From the NCBI GenBank assembly GCA_905233765.1, contig CAJOCU010000001.1:1-64000 (forward strand): 64,000 nucleotides of DNA, given 5' to 3'. This stretch comes from an uncultured Bacteroidaceae bacterium (GTDB taxonomy: Bacteria > Bacteroidota > Bacteroidia > Bacteroidales > Bacteroidaceae). Of this stretch, positions 26,966 to 36,898 are shown in pieces. Each line of letters begins with the position of its first letter. Position 1 is the stretch's first letter. The position numbers were made by a program, and so were the translations under genes. The notes beneath the pieces are model-generated. The model worked only from the letters and a program-made list of their open reading frames with translations, was not told where the DNA came from and did no database searches.

Positions 26966-27634
26966 TCATTTTTCCTTTTCAATCATCCCATCCTTGATCC
27001 TGATGATCCGGTTCGTCTGCGCCGCCACGTTGGGATCGTGCGTCACGATGACCATGGTGATACCCTCTTCGCGGTTCAGGCGCTTCAACAACTCCATCAC
27101 CTCTACACCCGTCTTGGAATCCAACGCTCCCGTAGGCTCGTCGGCCAGGATGATTTGCGGTCGTGTGACGAGGGCACGGGCGATGGCCACACGCTGGCGC
27201 TGGCCGCCCGACATCTCGTTGGGATAGTGCTCGGCCCAGTCCGTGAGTCCCATCTTCCCCAGCTCCTCCATCGCCAGTTGATGACGCTTCTTGCGCGATA
27301 CGCCCTGATAGAAAAGGGGCAGTTCCACATTCTCCACGGCCGTCTTGAAGCCGATGAGGTTGAAGGACTGGAAGATGAAGCCGATCATACGGTTACGGTA
27401 CTGCGCCGCGCGCGTCTCGGAGAGGTCCTTGATGAGCGTATCGGCCAAACGGTACTCGCCCTCGTCGTAATCGTCGAGGATGCCCAGGATATTCAACAAG
27501 GTGGATTTACCAGAGCCCGAGGCCCCCATAATGCTCACCAACTCGCCCTCGGCAATGTCGAGGTCAATTCCTTTCAGCACATGCAAGGGCTGAGCACCGA
27601 AATAGGTCTTATGAACACCTTTCAGTGAAATCAT
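26966..27634 (-). CDS. ABC transporter ATP-binding protein (MacB/LolD type)
   Basis: This 222-residue ATPase has Walker A GASGSGKSTLLN (about 35), Q-loop IFQSFNLIG, signature MSGGQRQRVAIARAL (about 141) and Walker B IILADEPTGALD. It powers the two FtsX-type permeases downstream. Its start is 6 bases after the secA stop. The set of ATPase, two permeases and fusion protein matches MacAB-like exporters of peptides, lipids or drugs; the outer-membrane channel is not adjacent. Confidence 0.95.
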   Translation of the reverse strand: MISLKGVHKTYFGAQPLHVLKGIDLDIAEGELVSIMGASGSGKSTLLNILGILDDYDEGEYRLADTLIKDLSETRAAQYRNRMIGFIFQSFNLIGFKTAVENVELPLFYQGVSRKKRHQLAMEELGKMGLTDWAEHYPNEMSGGQRQRVAIARALVTRPQIILADEPTGALDSKTGVEVMELLKRLNREEGITMVIVTHDPNVAAQTNRIIRIKDGMIEKEK

Positions 27635-27640
27635 GGCGAA

Positions 27641-30600
27641 TCAGAGATTCTTGCCGTGGCAGGCCTTGAACTTCTTGCCGCTACCGCAGGGACAGGGATC
27701 GTTGCGGCCGGGGAGTTTGTCGGCGGTGAAAGGCGTGCGGGGCTGTTGAGCGCGAGTGTCCTGAGCGGCGGCTGCCTGCTGGGCAGGATCGTTAAGGTCA
27801 GCAGGCTGCCCCTGCTGAGCACCTGGAACAGCACCGCCGCGTCCAGCCTGATACTGTGCGCGCTGGGCGGCAGCAGCACGGGCACGGCGCTGAGCCTCGT
27901 AGGCGGCGCGCTGCTGGGCGGCATCATCGGGAGCCTGCACCTGTTGCTCGGGAACCTGGCCGCGCATCAAAATACTGATAGTCTGATTATTAATGCGGTT
28001 GACCATCTTATCGAAGAGTTGCACGCTCTCGAGCTTGAAAATCAAAAGCGGATCCTTCTGCTCGTAGCTGGCGTTCTGCACGCTGTGCTTGAGTTCGTCG
28101 AGCTCGCGGAGGTTCTCCTTCCAGGCCTCATCGATGACGTGGAGCATAATGGCCTTCTCGAAGGCGGTGACGATGGCACGTCCCTCACTCTCGCAGGTCT
28201 GCTTCAAAGAAACGCCTCCGATATTATAGACGCGGCGACCATCCATGATCGGAACCATGACGGGACGCTCAGCCCACTCCTGACCGTTGGGGCCATCATA
28301 GATAGGCCTGAAGACCTTGAAGGACTCGGCTGCGATGATGTCTGTCTTCTGACGGAAGCGGGCGAGGACTGCCTGATAAGCCTTCTCCTCTAGGTCGGGG
28401 GTCTTCATCTGCAGGAGGTCGCTCTCGGTGAAGGGAATCTCCATGGCGAAGAGACTAATGAATTCATCCTTCATCTGGCTGTGCTCTGCGCAGTTCTCGA
28501 TGATGCTGCAAACGCGGTCATAGAGCATATCGGCGATGTCCATTCCAAGGCGCTCACCCATGAGGGCGTGGCGACGCTTTTCATAGACCACGGTGCGCTG
28601 CTTGTTCATTACATCATCGTACTCGAGCAGGCGCTTACGAATACCAAAGTGGTTCTCTTCCACCTTTTTCTGGGCACGTTCGATGCTGTTGTTGATCATC
28701 GGGTGCTCAATCATCTCGCCTTCCTCAAAACCTAAACGATCCATCACCTTAGCGATGCGCTCGCTGGCGAAAAGGCGCATAAGCTTGTCCTCCAGCGATA
28801 CGAAGAAGACGCTGGAACCCGGGTCACCCTGACGACCGGAACGACCACGCAACTGGCGATCGACGCGACGGCTCTCGTGGCGCTCTGTGCCGATGATGGC
28901 AAGACCACCGGCTTCCTTCACCTCGGGCGAGAGCTTAATATCTGTACCACGACCGGCCATGTTCGTAGCGATGGTGACGGCGCCGAGACCGTTGGTACTC
29001 TGACCGGCGAGGGCTACGATGTCGGCCTCTTTCTGGTGGAGTTTGGCATTCAGCACCTGATGTGGAATCTTGCGCAGAGAGAGCATTTTAGAAAGCAACT
29101 CACTGATTTCCACGGAAGTTGTGCCGACAAGGGTTGGACGTCCACTATTGCGCATCTTCTCCACCTCGGCGATGACGGCATTGTATTTCTCACGCTGTGT
29201 CTTATAGACACGGTCATTCATATCATCACGGATAACAGGACGGTTCGTGGGTATCTCCACAACATCCAGCTTATAGATATCCCAGAACTCACCCGCCTCA
29301 GTGATGGCAGTACCGGTCATACCAGCGAGCTTGTGATACATTCTGAAGTAGTTCTGCAATGTGATGGTGGCGAAGGTCTGCGTGGCAGCCTGCACCTTCA
29401 CGTGTTCCTTGGCCTCGACTGCCTGATGGAGGCCGTCGCTCCAGCGGCGTCCTTCCATGACACGGCCTGTCTGCTCATCGACAATCTTGATTTCGCCATC
29501 GACGATGATGTAGTCGTCGTTGAGGGTAAACATGGCGTAGGCCTTCAAGAGCTGCTGAATCGTGTGAACACGCTCGCTCTTGATGGCATAGTCGGTGTAT
29601 ATCTGGTCCTTCTTCTGGGTCAGTTCCTCGCCCTGCAGGCTCTGGTCGCCCTCGAGGGCTGAGAGTTGGGCTGCGATATCGGGGAGGATGAAGAGATCGT
29701 CGTCGTTGACTTGCTTAGCCAGCCATTCGTTGCCCTTGTCTGTGAGGTCTGCGCTATTGAGCTTTTCGTCAATGACGAAGAACAGGGGCTCCACGGCTTC
29801 GGGCATTCGCTTGTTATTGTTCTCCATGTAGATTTCCTCCGTGGAGAGCATCCCACTCTTGATACCTGGCTCGGAGAGGTACTTGATGAGGGGCTTGTTC
29901 TTGGGTAGCGCCTTATAGGAGCGGAAAAGAGATAGGAAACCAGCTTCGGTCTTGGCCTTGTCGTTCTCGGCCTGACCTTCGGAGATGAGTTTCTTGGCAT
30001 CGGCCAGATACTGTGTGGCCAGCTGACGCTGCACATTCACGAGTTTCTCCACCAGCGGCTGGTATTCCTCAAACTGCTGGTCGTCGCCCTTGGGCACAGG
30101 TCCACTGATAATCAACGGTGTACGGGCATCGTCAATCAACACGGAGTCCACCTCATCGACGATGGCATAGTTATGCATCCGCTGCACGAGGTCCTCGGGG
30201 GAGATGGCCATATTGTCGCGCAAGTAGTCGAAACCGAACTCGTTGTTTGTGCCAAAGGTGATATCGGCCTGATAAGCCTTGCGTCGCGCCTCGCTGTTGG
30301 GCTGGTGTTTGTCAATACAATCCACGCTGAGGCCGTGGAACATATAGAGCGGCCCCATCCACTCGGAGTCACGCTTGGCCAGATAGTCGTTGACCGTGAC
30401 CACGTGAACACCGTTGCCTGTCAAGGCATTAAGGAACACCGGGAGGGTAGCCACGAGAGTTTTACCTTCACCCGTAGCCATCTCGGCAATCTTACCCTGG
30501 TGCAGAACGGTGCCGCCGAAAAGCTGCACGTCGTAGTGGATCATGTTCCACACGGTCTCATTGCCGCCAGCCACCCAGTGGTTGTGGTAGATGGCTTTGT

Positions 30601-31048
30601 CGCCCTCGATATCCACGAAATCGTGGCGTGCTGCCAGTTCACGGTCGAAGTCGGTGGCTGTCACCTCGATGTCCTCGTTGTCGGTGAAACGCTCGGCCGT
30701 GCTTTTGACAATGGCAAAAGCAACGGGACGAATCTCGTTGAGGACACCCTCGAAGACTTCAAGCTGTTCCTTCTCCAGCTTATCAATCTTGTCGAAGATG
30801 GGCTTACGATCCTGAATATCGGTCTGTTCAATCTGGGCCTTGAGTTCATCAATCTGTTTACGAATCGGCTGACCTGCTTCACGCAGACGCGCCTGTAACT
30901 CTTTGGTACGCGCACGTAGCTCGTCATTCGAGAGTGCTTGTATCTCAGGATAAATCTTCAGGACCTCATTCACGAGGGGCTGAATTTGTTTCATATCGCG
31001 GTCGCTTTTATTACCGAAAAGCTTGCGCAAGAGTTGAATAAAATCCAT
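27641..31048 (-). CDS. secA: Preprotein translocase ATPase SecA
   Basis: This 1135-residue motor drives export through SecYEG. The start is taken at 31048 ([20 protein letters not shown]), eight codons inside the longest frame. The nucleotide-binding region contains [11 protein letters not shown] near 177 and FDYLRDNM with [20 protein letters not shown] near 290; the second motor half holds [12 protein letters not shown]. The chain is longer than E. coli SecA (901) because of an insertion around residues 330-480, as is usual in Bacteroidetes. The C-terminus is an Ala/Gln-rich linker followed by the zinc motif [16 protein letters not shown]. Confidence 0.98.
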   Translation of the reverse strand: MDFIQLLRKLFGNKSDRDMKQIQPLVNEVLKIYPEIQALSNDELRARTKELQARLREAGQPIRKQIDELKAQIEQTDIQDRKPIFDKIDKLEKEQLEVFEGVLNEIRPVAFAIVKSTAERFTDNEDIEVTATDFDRELAARHDFVDIEGDKAIYHNHWVAGGNETVWNMIHYDVQLFGGTVLHQGKIAEMATGEGKTLVATLPVFLNALTGNGVHVVTVNDYLAKRDSEWMGPLYMFHGLSVDCIDKHQPNSEARRKAYQADITFGTNNEFGFDYLRDNMAISPEDLVQRMHNYAIVDEVDSVLIDDARTPLIISGPVPKGDDQQFEEYQPLVEKLVNVQRQLATQYLADAKKLISEGQAENDKAKTEAGFLSLFRSYKALPKNKPLIKYLSEPGIKSGMLSTEEIYMENNNKRMPEAVEPLFFVIDEKLNSADLTDKGNEWLAKQVNDDDLFILPDIAAQLSALEGDQSLQGEELTQKKDQIYTDYAIKSERVHTIQQLLKAYAMFTLNDDYIIVDGEIKIVDEQTGRVMEGRRWSDGLHQAVEAKEHVKVQAATQTFATITLQNYFRMYHKLAGMTGTAITEAGEFWDIYKLDVVEIPTNRPVIRDDMNDRVYKTQREKYNAVIAEVEKMRNSGRPTLVGTTSVEISELLSKMLSLRKIPHQVLNAKLHQKEADIVALAGQSTNGLGAVTIATNMAGRGTDIKLSPEVKEAGGLAIIGTERHESRRVDRQLRGRSGRQGDPGSSVFFVSLEDKLMRLFASERIAKVMDRLGFEEGEMIEHPMINNSIERAQKKVEENHFGIRKRLLEYDDVMNKQRTVVYEKRRHALMGERLGMDIADMLYDRVCSIIENCAEHSQMKDEFISLFAMEIPFTESDLLQMKTPDLEEKAYQAVLARFRQKTDIIAAESFKVFRPIYDGPNGQEWAERPVMVPIMDGRRVYNIGGVSLKQTCESEGRAIVTAFEKAIMLHVIDEAWKENLRELDELKHSVQNASYEQKDPLLIFKLESVQLFDKMVNRINNQTISILMRGQVPEQQVQAPDDAAQQRAAYEAQRRARAAAAQRAQYQAGRGGAVPGAQQGQPADLNDPAQQAAAAQDTRAQQPRTPFTADKLPGRNDPCPCGSGKKFKACHGKNL

Positions 31049-31074
31049 AATGTTACTTATTATTATTGTCAATC

Positions 31075-31121
31075 ACCCCACAGGCTCTCCCCTCCCTAGG
31101 GAGGGGTTGGGGTGGGTCTTT
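31075..31121. repeat. GC-rich palindromic repeat between phosphatase and secA
   Basis: CCCCTCCC-TA-GGGAGGGG (31089-31106) with flank TTGGGGTGGGTCTTTA. It ends exactly at the stop codon of the alkaline phosphatase gene. Confidence 0.85.
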
Positions 31122-32748
31122 ATCTCAGCTGCAATGGTGCTTCGCGGCTGGCATTGGGAGCGCGGATACGCAAACAGCGAGCCAATGTGGGTGCGACGGC
31201 AGTAGCCTGAACAGGGGTGTTTACCTGTGCAGCCACCACTTCGGGGCCCCAGACCATCACCGGGTAAGGTTCATAGGCATCGCCCGGGTGCACGGATTGA
31301 GAGCCGTCGGTTGCCGTCACCTGCCATCCGGGAGACACCTCTACGAGGATGTCGCCGGAGCGCTCCGGATGCCAACTGGCACGAATGCTGCTGACTTTCT
31401 GGTCCCAAGCGCCGAGCGCCATACTGCGTGCCGTATAGGCTGCGCGAACGCCGGACATCTGTCCGAGGAACTCCTCACAGCGTGTGAGTACCTCATTGAG
31501 ATTCAGCTGTTTCTGCTCTATGAGCTTATGGTTTAAATAGATGTTGTTGCCGCTGGTTCCCTCCACATACTGGGCCTTGCCATAGAGGGGTACGAGGTAC
31601 ATATTCAGCAGCATCGAGGCACGCTCCACGGAGAAGGTGCCAGAGGGCAGGCGATAAGCCTTCAAGTCGGTCTCGCCGCCATAGCTGTCACTGTAGCCCG
31701 TGGAGGAGAGCACCACTAAGGTGCGACCTTTTCCGGACAGGTGTTCAAAAAGTGCCAGGAGGTCTGCGATAACACGGTCCAGACGGACATAAGTATCTTG
31801 CAGTTCTGAGGGTGCCAAAAGCACACTCTTGTTCTCATAGTTGCCCGCATACAGACCGATGGACAGCAGGTCGGGGACATTATCGCGGCCCAGATAGGAG
31901 CCTTCGATGCAACGCTCCACAAAGTTATACACCTCCTCGTTGACAAGTGCCGAGGTCTTGAACTGACGGATGCGGCTGGCATCGGTGAAGGTGTGGCTGA
32001 AGTCGGTCTTCTGAGCGAAAGCGATACTCTTAAAATAATGGAAATCCGAATGCGCACCTTCTACGACAGGCTTCCATGTCAGGGAGCCTATGCGCTGGGA
32101 CAGAGGTTCCATCCGCTCATAGACGGAAGCCCATGCGGGGTATTCGCCATAGTAGCTGGTGCCGCACCACGAGCCTGTCTGATCGCTGATCCAGAAAGCA
32201 CCATCAGAGACGTGACCAGCCATGAGGATTGCCATATCGCGATCTGGTGCAATACCATAGGTGACTGCAAACTGACCCGTTGCCACCTCCAACTCATCGG
32301 CCACGGAAGTGGTTAACAGGTTCGCCGGCGACGATGCCTCGGTGGTCTGGTGTCCCTTGTAGGCAGGGTCGTCCACGCAATAAACGGGCTGTAGTGTCTT
32401 GCGCGACAGCCATTTCAATGCAATCACACCGTGGTCGGAAGGCGTTGTGCCAGTGACCATGGAAGCCGTGGCAGAAGCCCGATCGACAGACTTGAAAGCC
32501 TGACGTGCATCGGGGAAATAGCGCCCTTGCCTCATCAAACGCTTCAGTCCGCCCTCGCCATACAAGGGCGAGAAGGCTTCGAGATAGTCTGTGCGGAGTT
32601 GATCGACAAGGAGATGAACCACCAAACGAGGTTGTTCGGCTGTTGTCTGCGCCTCAAGGCTCATCATCGCCATCAGGGCCACAAGGGACGTCAGCCAGCG
32701 ATTGGAGCGGCTATTGCGCAGAGAGAGAGGACTTTCGTTATGCGACAC
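31120..32748 (-). CDS. Alkaline phosphatase (PafA-like, AlkP superfamily)
   Basis: This 542-residue periplasmic enzyme starts best at a GTG (32748), which gives a signal peptide (WLTSLVALMAMMSLEAQ) without overlapping the upstream gene; an in-frame ATG at 32802 would overlap it. The metal-binding start VVHLLVDQLRTDYLEAF and the nucleophile region MVTGTTPSDHGVIALKW (Thr) match PafA-type phosphate monoesterases, which release phosphate from organic esters. The nucleophile is Thr, so formylglycine maturation is not needed. It sits between the DUF4105 gene and secA. Confidence 0.85.
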   Translation of the reverse strand: MSHNESPLSLRNSRSNRWLTSLVALMAMMSLEAQTTAEQPRLVVHLLVDQLRTDYLEAFSPLYGEGGLKRLMRQGRYFPDARQAFKSVDRASATASMVTGTTPSDHGVIALKWLSRKTLQPVYCVDDPAYKGHQTTEASSPANLLTTSVADELEVATGQFAVTYGIAPDRDMAILMAGHVSDGAFWISDQTGSWCGTSYYGEYPAWASVYERMEPLSQRIGSLTWKPVVEGAHSDFHYFKSIAFAQKTDFSHTFTDASRIRQFKTSALVNEEVYNFVERCIEGSYLGRDNVPDLLSIGLYAGNYENKSVLLAPSELQDTYVRLDRVIADLLALFEHLSGKGRTLVVLSSTGYSDSYGGETDLKAYRLPSGTFSVERASMLLNMYLVPLYGKAQYVEGTSGNNIYLNHKLIEQKQLNLNEVLTRCEEFLGQMSGVRAAYTARSMALGAWDQKVSSIRASWHPERSGDILVEVSPGWQVTATDGSQSVHPGDAYEPYPVMVWGPEVVAAQVNTPVQATAVAPTLARCLRIRAPNASREAPLQLR

Positions 32749-32761
32749 GGGATAAAATAGA

Positions 32762-33985
32762 TTATCGTTTGATATGTTGTAAAGCCAAATGCACCACAGC
32801 ACGACTCAGCAAAAGTAGTGCCAAAGGGTATATCAGCGGAGTGAAATCTTGCGGTATGAAGAAAGAAAGGAGGAGGAACAGCAACAGTATGGCTGCCGAA
32901 ATAGCGTGATAGACACTGGACTCACGGCGGATGTCAGCGCGCACCACTGCCGGAAGGAAGAACAACGGCAGTGGATTAAGCACCCACACCTGCCAGTTGG
33001 AACCTACACCGGGATGCGTAGAGAAAAGCAACATAAACACCAGCAGGATTCCTGCCAGCCCCTGAAGCGTCATCAGCACTACATCCACGCCCCACAGAAT
33101 CCGGCGACGACGGTATTCCCACAGCGCTAGCAGGAGGCCGGCGCCCAACAACAGCCAGAAGAGAAGAGCGGGAGCGATGGGGTACGTGGGTTCCTGAGCA
33201 GCGGCCCACTGTTGCAGTTCTGCGTTGGCTTCCAAGATGACTCGGCGCTCGGCCACCAGAGAATCATATCGCATCAGCCCGCGATCAATCATAGCGCTGT
33301 CGGCATACCACATCATATATATGGGCGAGAACATCTCGTCGCGCTCGGTGAGGAGTGTATCGATTTCTGCACCCAAGAGCATATCATTGCCAGCCTCATC
33401 CCACGGAGAAGCGGCCGTGAACTGGTGTAGTATCTGCCGGAAGGTGAGGCGACGGGCCCGCATCGGATAGCGCACAATGCCAAAGACATTCTCCTCTATC
33501 ATATCGCGCGCCTTTGTCGTACAATTGTTTCGGAATATATTATAACGGTATGTGCTATTGGCCGGCTTGCAGTTCTCCTCCAGCGCCAACAGTAGCTTCA
33601 TAGCTTCGGCAGGATACAGGTTCAGCACCTGCTCCGTGATGGAGGAGCCGCGGCTACGATAAGCATATTCAAAATATGGATAGTCCTCGCGCGCCACCAT
33701 ATAATCACATTCACCCAGCACAAAATGCCAGACAAAGTGAGGCTGATTAAAGTCGAAGACACCGTAGTTATACACCACATCGAAACCATTCTTCTCGCTA
33801 TAAGCTCGCAGGGCTGTATGCCCATAGAGCTCATAAGTGGCCGACCCAGGGGAGCAGGTGAGGAGACTGATGCGAAGGGTGGAGTCCAACCCTGCATCAG
33901 CAGACGACGGCATCGCAGCGGCCATCGGCTGAAGTGGAGCGCACAGACAGCCCAAGAAGGACAGGAAAAGAATCAGGTGTCTCAT
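32762..33985 (-). CDS. DUF4105 membrane protein
   Basis: From the ATG at 33985 this 407-residue protein has a signal peptide (LILFLSFLGCLCAPLQPMAAA), then a soluble domain with LLTCSPGSATYELYGHTALRAYS, VYNYGVFDFNQPHFVWHFVLG and NIFRNNCTTKARDMIEEN, typical of DUF4105. His and Cys/Asn in these motifs suggest a catalytic, possibly NlpC/P60-like or lipid-acting, site. Four or five C-terminal transmembrane helices follow (about 275-400). The function is not established. The frame can be extended to 34024, but that would cross the promoter. It is the first gene of the block running to the exporter. Confidence 0.8.
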   Translation of the reverse strand: MRHLILFLSFLGCLCAPLQPMAAAMPSSADAGLDSTLRISLLTCSPGSATYELYGHTALRAYSEKNGFDVVYNYGVFDFNQPHFVWHFVLGECDYMVAREDYPYFEYAYRSRGSSITEQVLNLYPAEAMKLLLALEENCKPANSTYRYNIFRNNCTTKARDMIEENVFGIVRYPMRARRLTFRQILHQFTAASPWDEAGNDMLLGAEIDTLLTERDEMFSPIYMMWYADSAMIDRGLMRYDSLVAERRVILEANAELQQWAAAQEPTYPIAPALLFWLLLGAGLLLALWEYRRRRILWGVDVVLMTLQGLAGILLVFMLLFSTHPGVGSNWQVWVLNPLPLFFLPAVVRADIRRESSVYHAISAAILLLFLLLSFFIPQDFTPLIYPLALLLLSRAVVHLALQHIKR

Positions 33986-33994
33986 AAACGGGTG

Positions 33995-34002
33995 CAAAGG
34001 TA
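33995..34002 (-). promoter_or_regulatory. Predicted -7 element of the DUF4105/secA block
   Basis: TACCTTTG on the minus strand ends only 10 bases before the ATG at 33985, so the message would have almost no leader. Confidence 0.55.
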
Positions 34003-34014
34003 CGCAAATTTTAC

Positions 34015-34128
34015 GATTTATCATTTACTATTTACTATTTTCTGCATATTCTTTACTTAAAATAGATAAAAAAACGTCCTGCAACAAAGATAAATCATAA
34101 ATCGTAAATTGTAAATCGTAAATAAATA
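34015..34128. repeat. AT-rich repeat tracts between divergent genes
   Basis: CATTTACTATTTACTATTTT (from about 34023) and AATCATAAATCGTAAATTGTAAATCGTAAATAAA (34093-34126) form two short-repeat tracts between DUF4105 and coaX. The second resembles the tract at 55048-55080. Confidence 0.55.
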
Positions 34129-34129
34129 C

Positions 34130-34137
34130 TACCTTTG
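34130..34137 (+). promoter_or_regulatory. Predicted -7 element of coaX
   Basis: TACCTTTG, 11 bases before the coaX ATG (34149). Confidence 0.55.
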
Positions 34138-34148
34138 CGCCCGCAAAA

Positions 34149-34883
34149 ATGAATTTGGTCATCGACATCGGCAACACCACCGGCAAATACTTCTGCTTCG
34201 AGGGTGACGAGCTGCAGGCACATGGAAGCGAGGAGGGGCACCGTCTGACTTTCCTCGATTACATAGACAAGGATGTAACTGCAGCCATCGTCAGCACCGT
34301 AGTGGATCTTGAGCCCGAAGCCGAGGCACGACTCAACACCCTAAGCTGCCCTGTGCTGCGCTTCACAGCCTCGATACAGACCCCGCTACGCAACTGCTAT
34401 CGCACGCCGGCAACACTCGGCACAGACCGCCTGGCCGCAGCCGTAGGCGCTTGGGCGCAAAAGCCCCACCGCCCGCTGCTGGTCATCGATGCGGGCAGCT
34501 GTATCACCTTCGACTTCGTGACTGCCGAGGGTGAATATGTGGGCGGCAACATCGCGCCAGGCCTCCATGCCCGTCTGCGTGCCATCGGAGACTACTTCCC
34601 TCGCCTACCCCACGTCAGTGCCGAAGGCGACACACCGGAACTGGGCTATGACACCGAAACAGCCATTCGCGCAGGGGTCATCTGGGGGATGAAACACGAA
34701 ATCGAAGGCTATATCGCCACTTTCCGCAAGAAATATGAAGACCTTTTGGTTTTTTTAACGGGCGGCGACGAATTTCGCTTGGACGACACCGTAAAAAGCT
34801 GCATCTTTGCAGACCATTTCATCGTTCCGCGGGGGTTGAACCACATCCTCTGCTACCACCTGAACATGACGAAAGCATCATGA
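34149..34883 (+). CDS. coaX: Type III pantothenate kinase
   Basis: This 244-residue kinase catalyses the first step of coenzyme A synthesis, phosphorylation of pantothenate. It has the ASKHA-fold phosphate motif DIGNTTGKYF at the start, LGTDRLAAAVGA near 95, DAGSCITFDFV near 116 and GGNIAPGLHARLRAI near 135. The length is typical. The stop overlaps the next start by four bases (ATGA). It heads a plus-strand operon of envelope genes. Confidence 0.96.
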   Translation: MNLVIDIGNTTGKYFCFEGDELQAHGSEEGHRLTFLDYIDKDVTAAIVSTVVDLEPEAEARLNTLSCPVLRFTASIQTPLRNCYRTPATLGTDRLAAAVGAWAQKPHRPLLVIDAGSCITFDFVTAEGEYVGGNIAPGLHARLRAIGDYFPRLPHVSAEGDTPELGYDTETAIRAGVIWGMKHEIEGYIATFRKKYEDLLVFLTGGDEFRLDDTVKSCIFADHFIVPRGLNHILCYHLNMTKAS

Positions 34884-36202
34884 TGAAACTCAAACATACT
34901 CTCATCCTACTCTTTCTCGTCGCCCCTTGGACGGTGGGGAAGACGGCTGCACAATCCAATGGCTCCAACTCATCCTACTCACGCTACGGACTAGGCATCC
35001 TCAGTGACCAGTCCAATGGCTATAACCGCGCCATGGGAGGTGTGGCTCAAGGACTGCGCTCCGGCAACCGTGTCAACTTCCTAAATCCAGCCAGCTATTC
35101 ATCCGTTGACTCCCTGACATTCCTGTTCGATGTTGGCATGAGCCTTCAGCGAACTCGCATGGTCCAGAATGGTTCTCATGATGCCGTCAACAACACCGCT
35201 TTTGATTTCGTCACGGCTGGATTCCGGATGCGCAAGGGACTTGGCATGAGCCTGGGCTTTAAGCCGTACACCCGCATCGGCTATTCGTTCGCTCAGGAAG
35301 TGAGCGTTGGCAACGACTTAACCACCGGTGAATTAATTACGTGTCCCGCAGTCTATACAGGAGAAGGCGGCCTTCATGAGGCCTTTATCGGTGCCGGTTG
35401 GGAGCCGTTCAAGGGATTCTCCTTCGGTGCCAACGTCGGTATCCTCTGGGGTAACATCAACCACAATATTGCTACTGCATTGTCGCAGAACAGCGAAGAG
35501 ACGACCACCGACGGCACCATCGCCATCGTTTACGATGCCCCCATCATCACCTGGAAGGGTGAGGTGGGCATTCAATACCAGACGCTCATCAACAGCACTA
35601 ACCGCTTCACTTTAGGCGCCACTGTCGGGATTGGACACAAAATCCATCGCGACGCCTCCTACATCAGTAGCACAAACGGGAGTACGGCCGATACGCTGGT
35701 GGCTGAGAATGCTTTTGAACTCCCCATGACGTATAGCTTCGGCTTGGCTTGGGAACACGCCGAACGATTCCTGATTGCAGCCGACGCACACTTTGAGCAA
35801 TGGGGCAAATGCACGACACCGCAATTTGACAATCGCTCCATCACATATGCCGCCACTGAGGGCTCATACATGAACCGACTACGCTTCAACGTCGGTGCCG
35901 AATATGTACCTGGGCGCTACGACCGTCCTTACCAACGGCGCATTAACTATCGTTTTGGCGGTTTTTATTCTACACCCTATTTAAAGGTCAACGGGCAGAA
36001 TGGTCCTACGGAGTTCGGACTCACTGCGGGTGTCGGTCTCCCTATCACCAACGCCATCAACAACCGCTCGTACGTCAACGTAGGTCTCCAGTGGACCCAT
36101 CGCTCGGCCAGCGCCACAGGTTTCATTCGCGAGAACATTATGCAGATCAATATCGGCATCACGTTTAATGAACGATGGTTCATGAAGTGGAAATTCAAGT
36201 AA
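34880..36202 (+). CDS. Predicted outer-membrane beta-barrel protein
   Basis: This 440-residue protein has a signal peptide (LILLFLVAPWTVGKTAAQ) and a body of alternating beta-strands with glycine-rich turns (YSRYGLGILSDQSNGYNRAMGG, RVNFLNPASYSSVDSLTFLFD, MSLGFKPYTRIGYSF). The N-terminal part recalls FadL/PorV-like barrels of Bacteroidetes. Between coaX and lptC it is probably an envelope protein, but its ligand is unknown. It overlaps coaX and is directly followed by lptC with no gap. Confidence 0.75.
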   Translation: MMKLKHTLILLFLVAPWTVGKTAAQSNGSNSSYSRYGLGILSDQSNGYNRAMGGVAQGLRSGNRVNFLNPASYSSVDSLTFLFDVGMSLQRTRMVQNGSHDAVNNTAFDFVTAGFRMRKGLGMSLGFKPYTRIGYSFAQEVSVGNDLTTGELITCPAVYTGEGGLHEAFIGAGWEPFKGFSFGANVGILWGNINHNIATALSQNSEETTTDGTIAIVYDAPIITWKGEVGIQYQTLINSTNRFTLGATVGIGHKIHRDASYISSTNGSTADTLVAENAFELPMTYSFGLAWEHAERFLIAADAHFEQWGKCTTPQFDNRSITYAATEGSYMNRLRFNVGAEYVPGRYDRPYQRRINYRFGGFYSTPYLKVNGQNGPTEFGLTAGVGLPITNAINNRSYVNVGLQWTHRSASATGFIRENIMQINIGITFNERWFMKWKFK

Positions 36203-36898
36203 ATGAAGAATAAGGATTACCATAGTATATTGCGCCTGTGCAGGAAAAACAGCCTGCACAGACGCTATTCTTTATACTTCATCCTTTCACTCTTCATTCT
36301 TCATTTTTCATTTCTCACCATAATAGCCTGCAGCGGCCACCATGAGCACATTGCGCCAGCTGTCAACGACCAGGATTCCCTGCCGTTCCTGACCGCACAC
36401 GGCATCTCCAACCTCATCTCCGACTCGGGACTGATCAGCTACAAGATTGTGGCAGAGGATTGGTACATCTATACGACCCAACCACAAGAGTGGAAGTTCC
36501 TCAAAGGGCTTTTCCTCGAGAAATTCGACACCACCTTTCATGTGGAATGGCACGTGCAGAGCGACACCGCCTACTGCCACAACAATCGCATCTGGGAGCT
36601 GCGCGGACGCGTCGTCATCCTCAACCGCGAAGGCGACCTGTTCGAAACGGAGGAACTATTCTGGGACATGGATGAGCACGAGATGTGGAACACGATGTTC
36701 ATGACCATCACAAAACCCACGACACAACAGCAACTGCAGGGCTACAACTTCCGTTCCAACGAGGAGATGACAGACTACCGTATTGAAAACTCGGCAGGCT
36801 ACACCCCGGCCAAGGAAGAGGCCGACAGCCCCACCGACGAACCCAAAGAAGAACGAGCGTCTCAGGCCGATAGCCGACGCGCACAACAAGGACAATGA
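36203..36898 (+). CDS. lptC: LPS export protein LptC
   Basis: This 231-residue protein has a hydrophobic N-terminal segment and a possible lipobox (IIACSG near 43), then an LptC/OstA-like beta-jellyroll (ISYKIVAEDWYIY, FLEKFDTTFHVEWHVQSDTAY, GRVVILNREGDLFETEELFWD). It would pass lipopolysaccharide from the LptBFG transporter to LptA. The hydrophobic stretch YSLYFILSLFILHFSFLT is encoded by the TTCATTCTTCATTTTTC repeat found elsewhere between genes. The C-terminal 35 residues are charged and low complexity. The stop overlaps the next start. Confidence 0.85.
   Translation: MKNKDYHSILRLCRKNSLHRRYSLYFILSLFILHFSFLTIIACSGHHEHIAPAVNDQDSLPFLTAHGISNLISDSGLISYKIVAEDWYIYTTQPQEWKFLKGLFLEKFDTTFHVEWHVQSDTAYCHNNRIWELRGRVVILNREGDLFETEELFWDMDEHEMWNTMFMTITKPTTQQQLQGYNFRSNEEMTDYRIENSAGYTPAKEEADSPTDEPKEERASQADSRRAQQGQ
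36265..36320. repeat. AT-rich repeat encoding the LptC hydrophobic segment
   Basis: TTTATACTTCATCCTTTCACTCTTCATTCTTCATTTTTCATTTC-like units, the same family as in iorA (20538-20572), are read in frame as the membrane-insertion segment of LptC. Confidence 0.7.
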
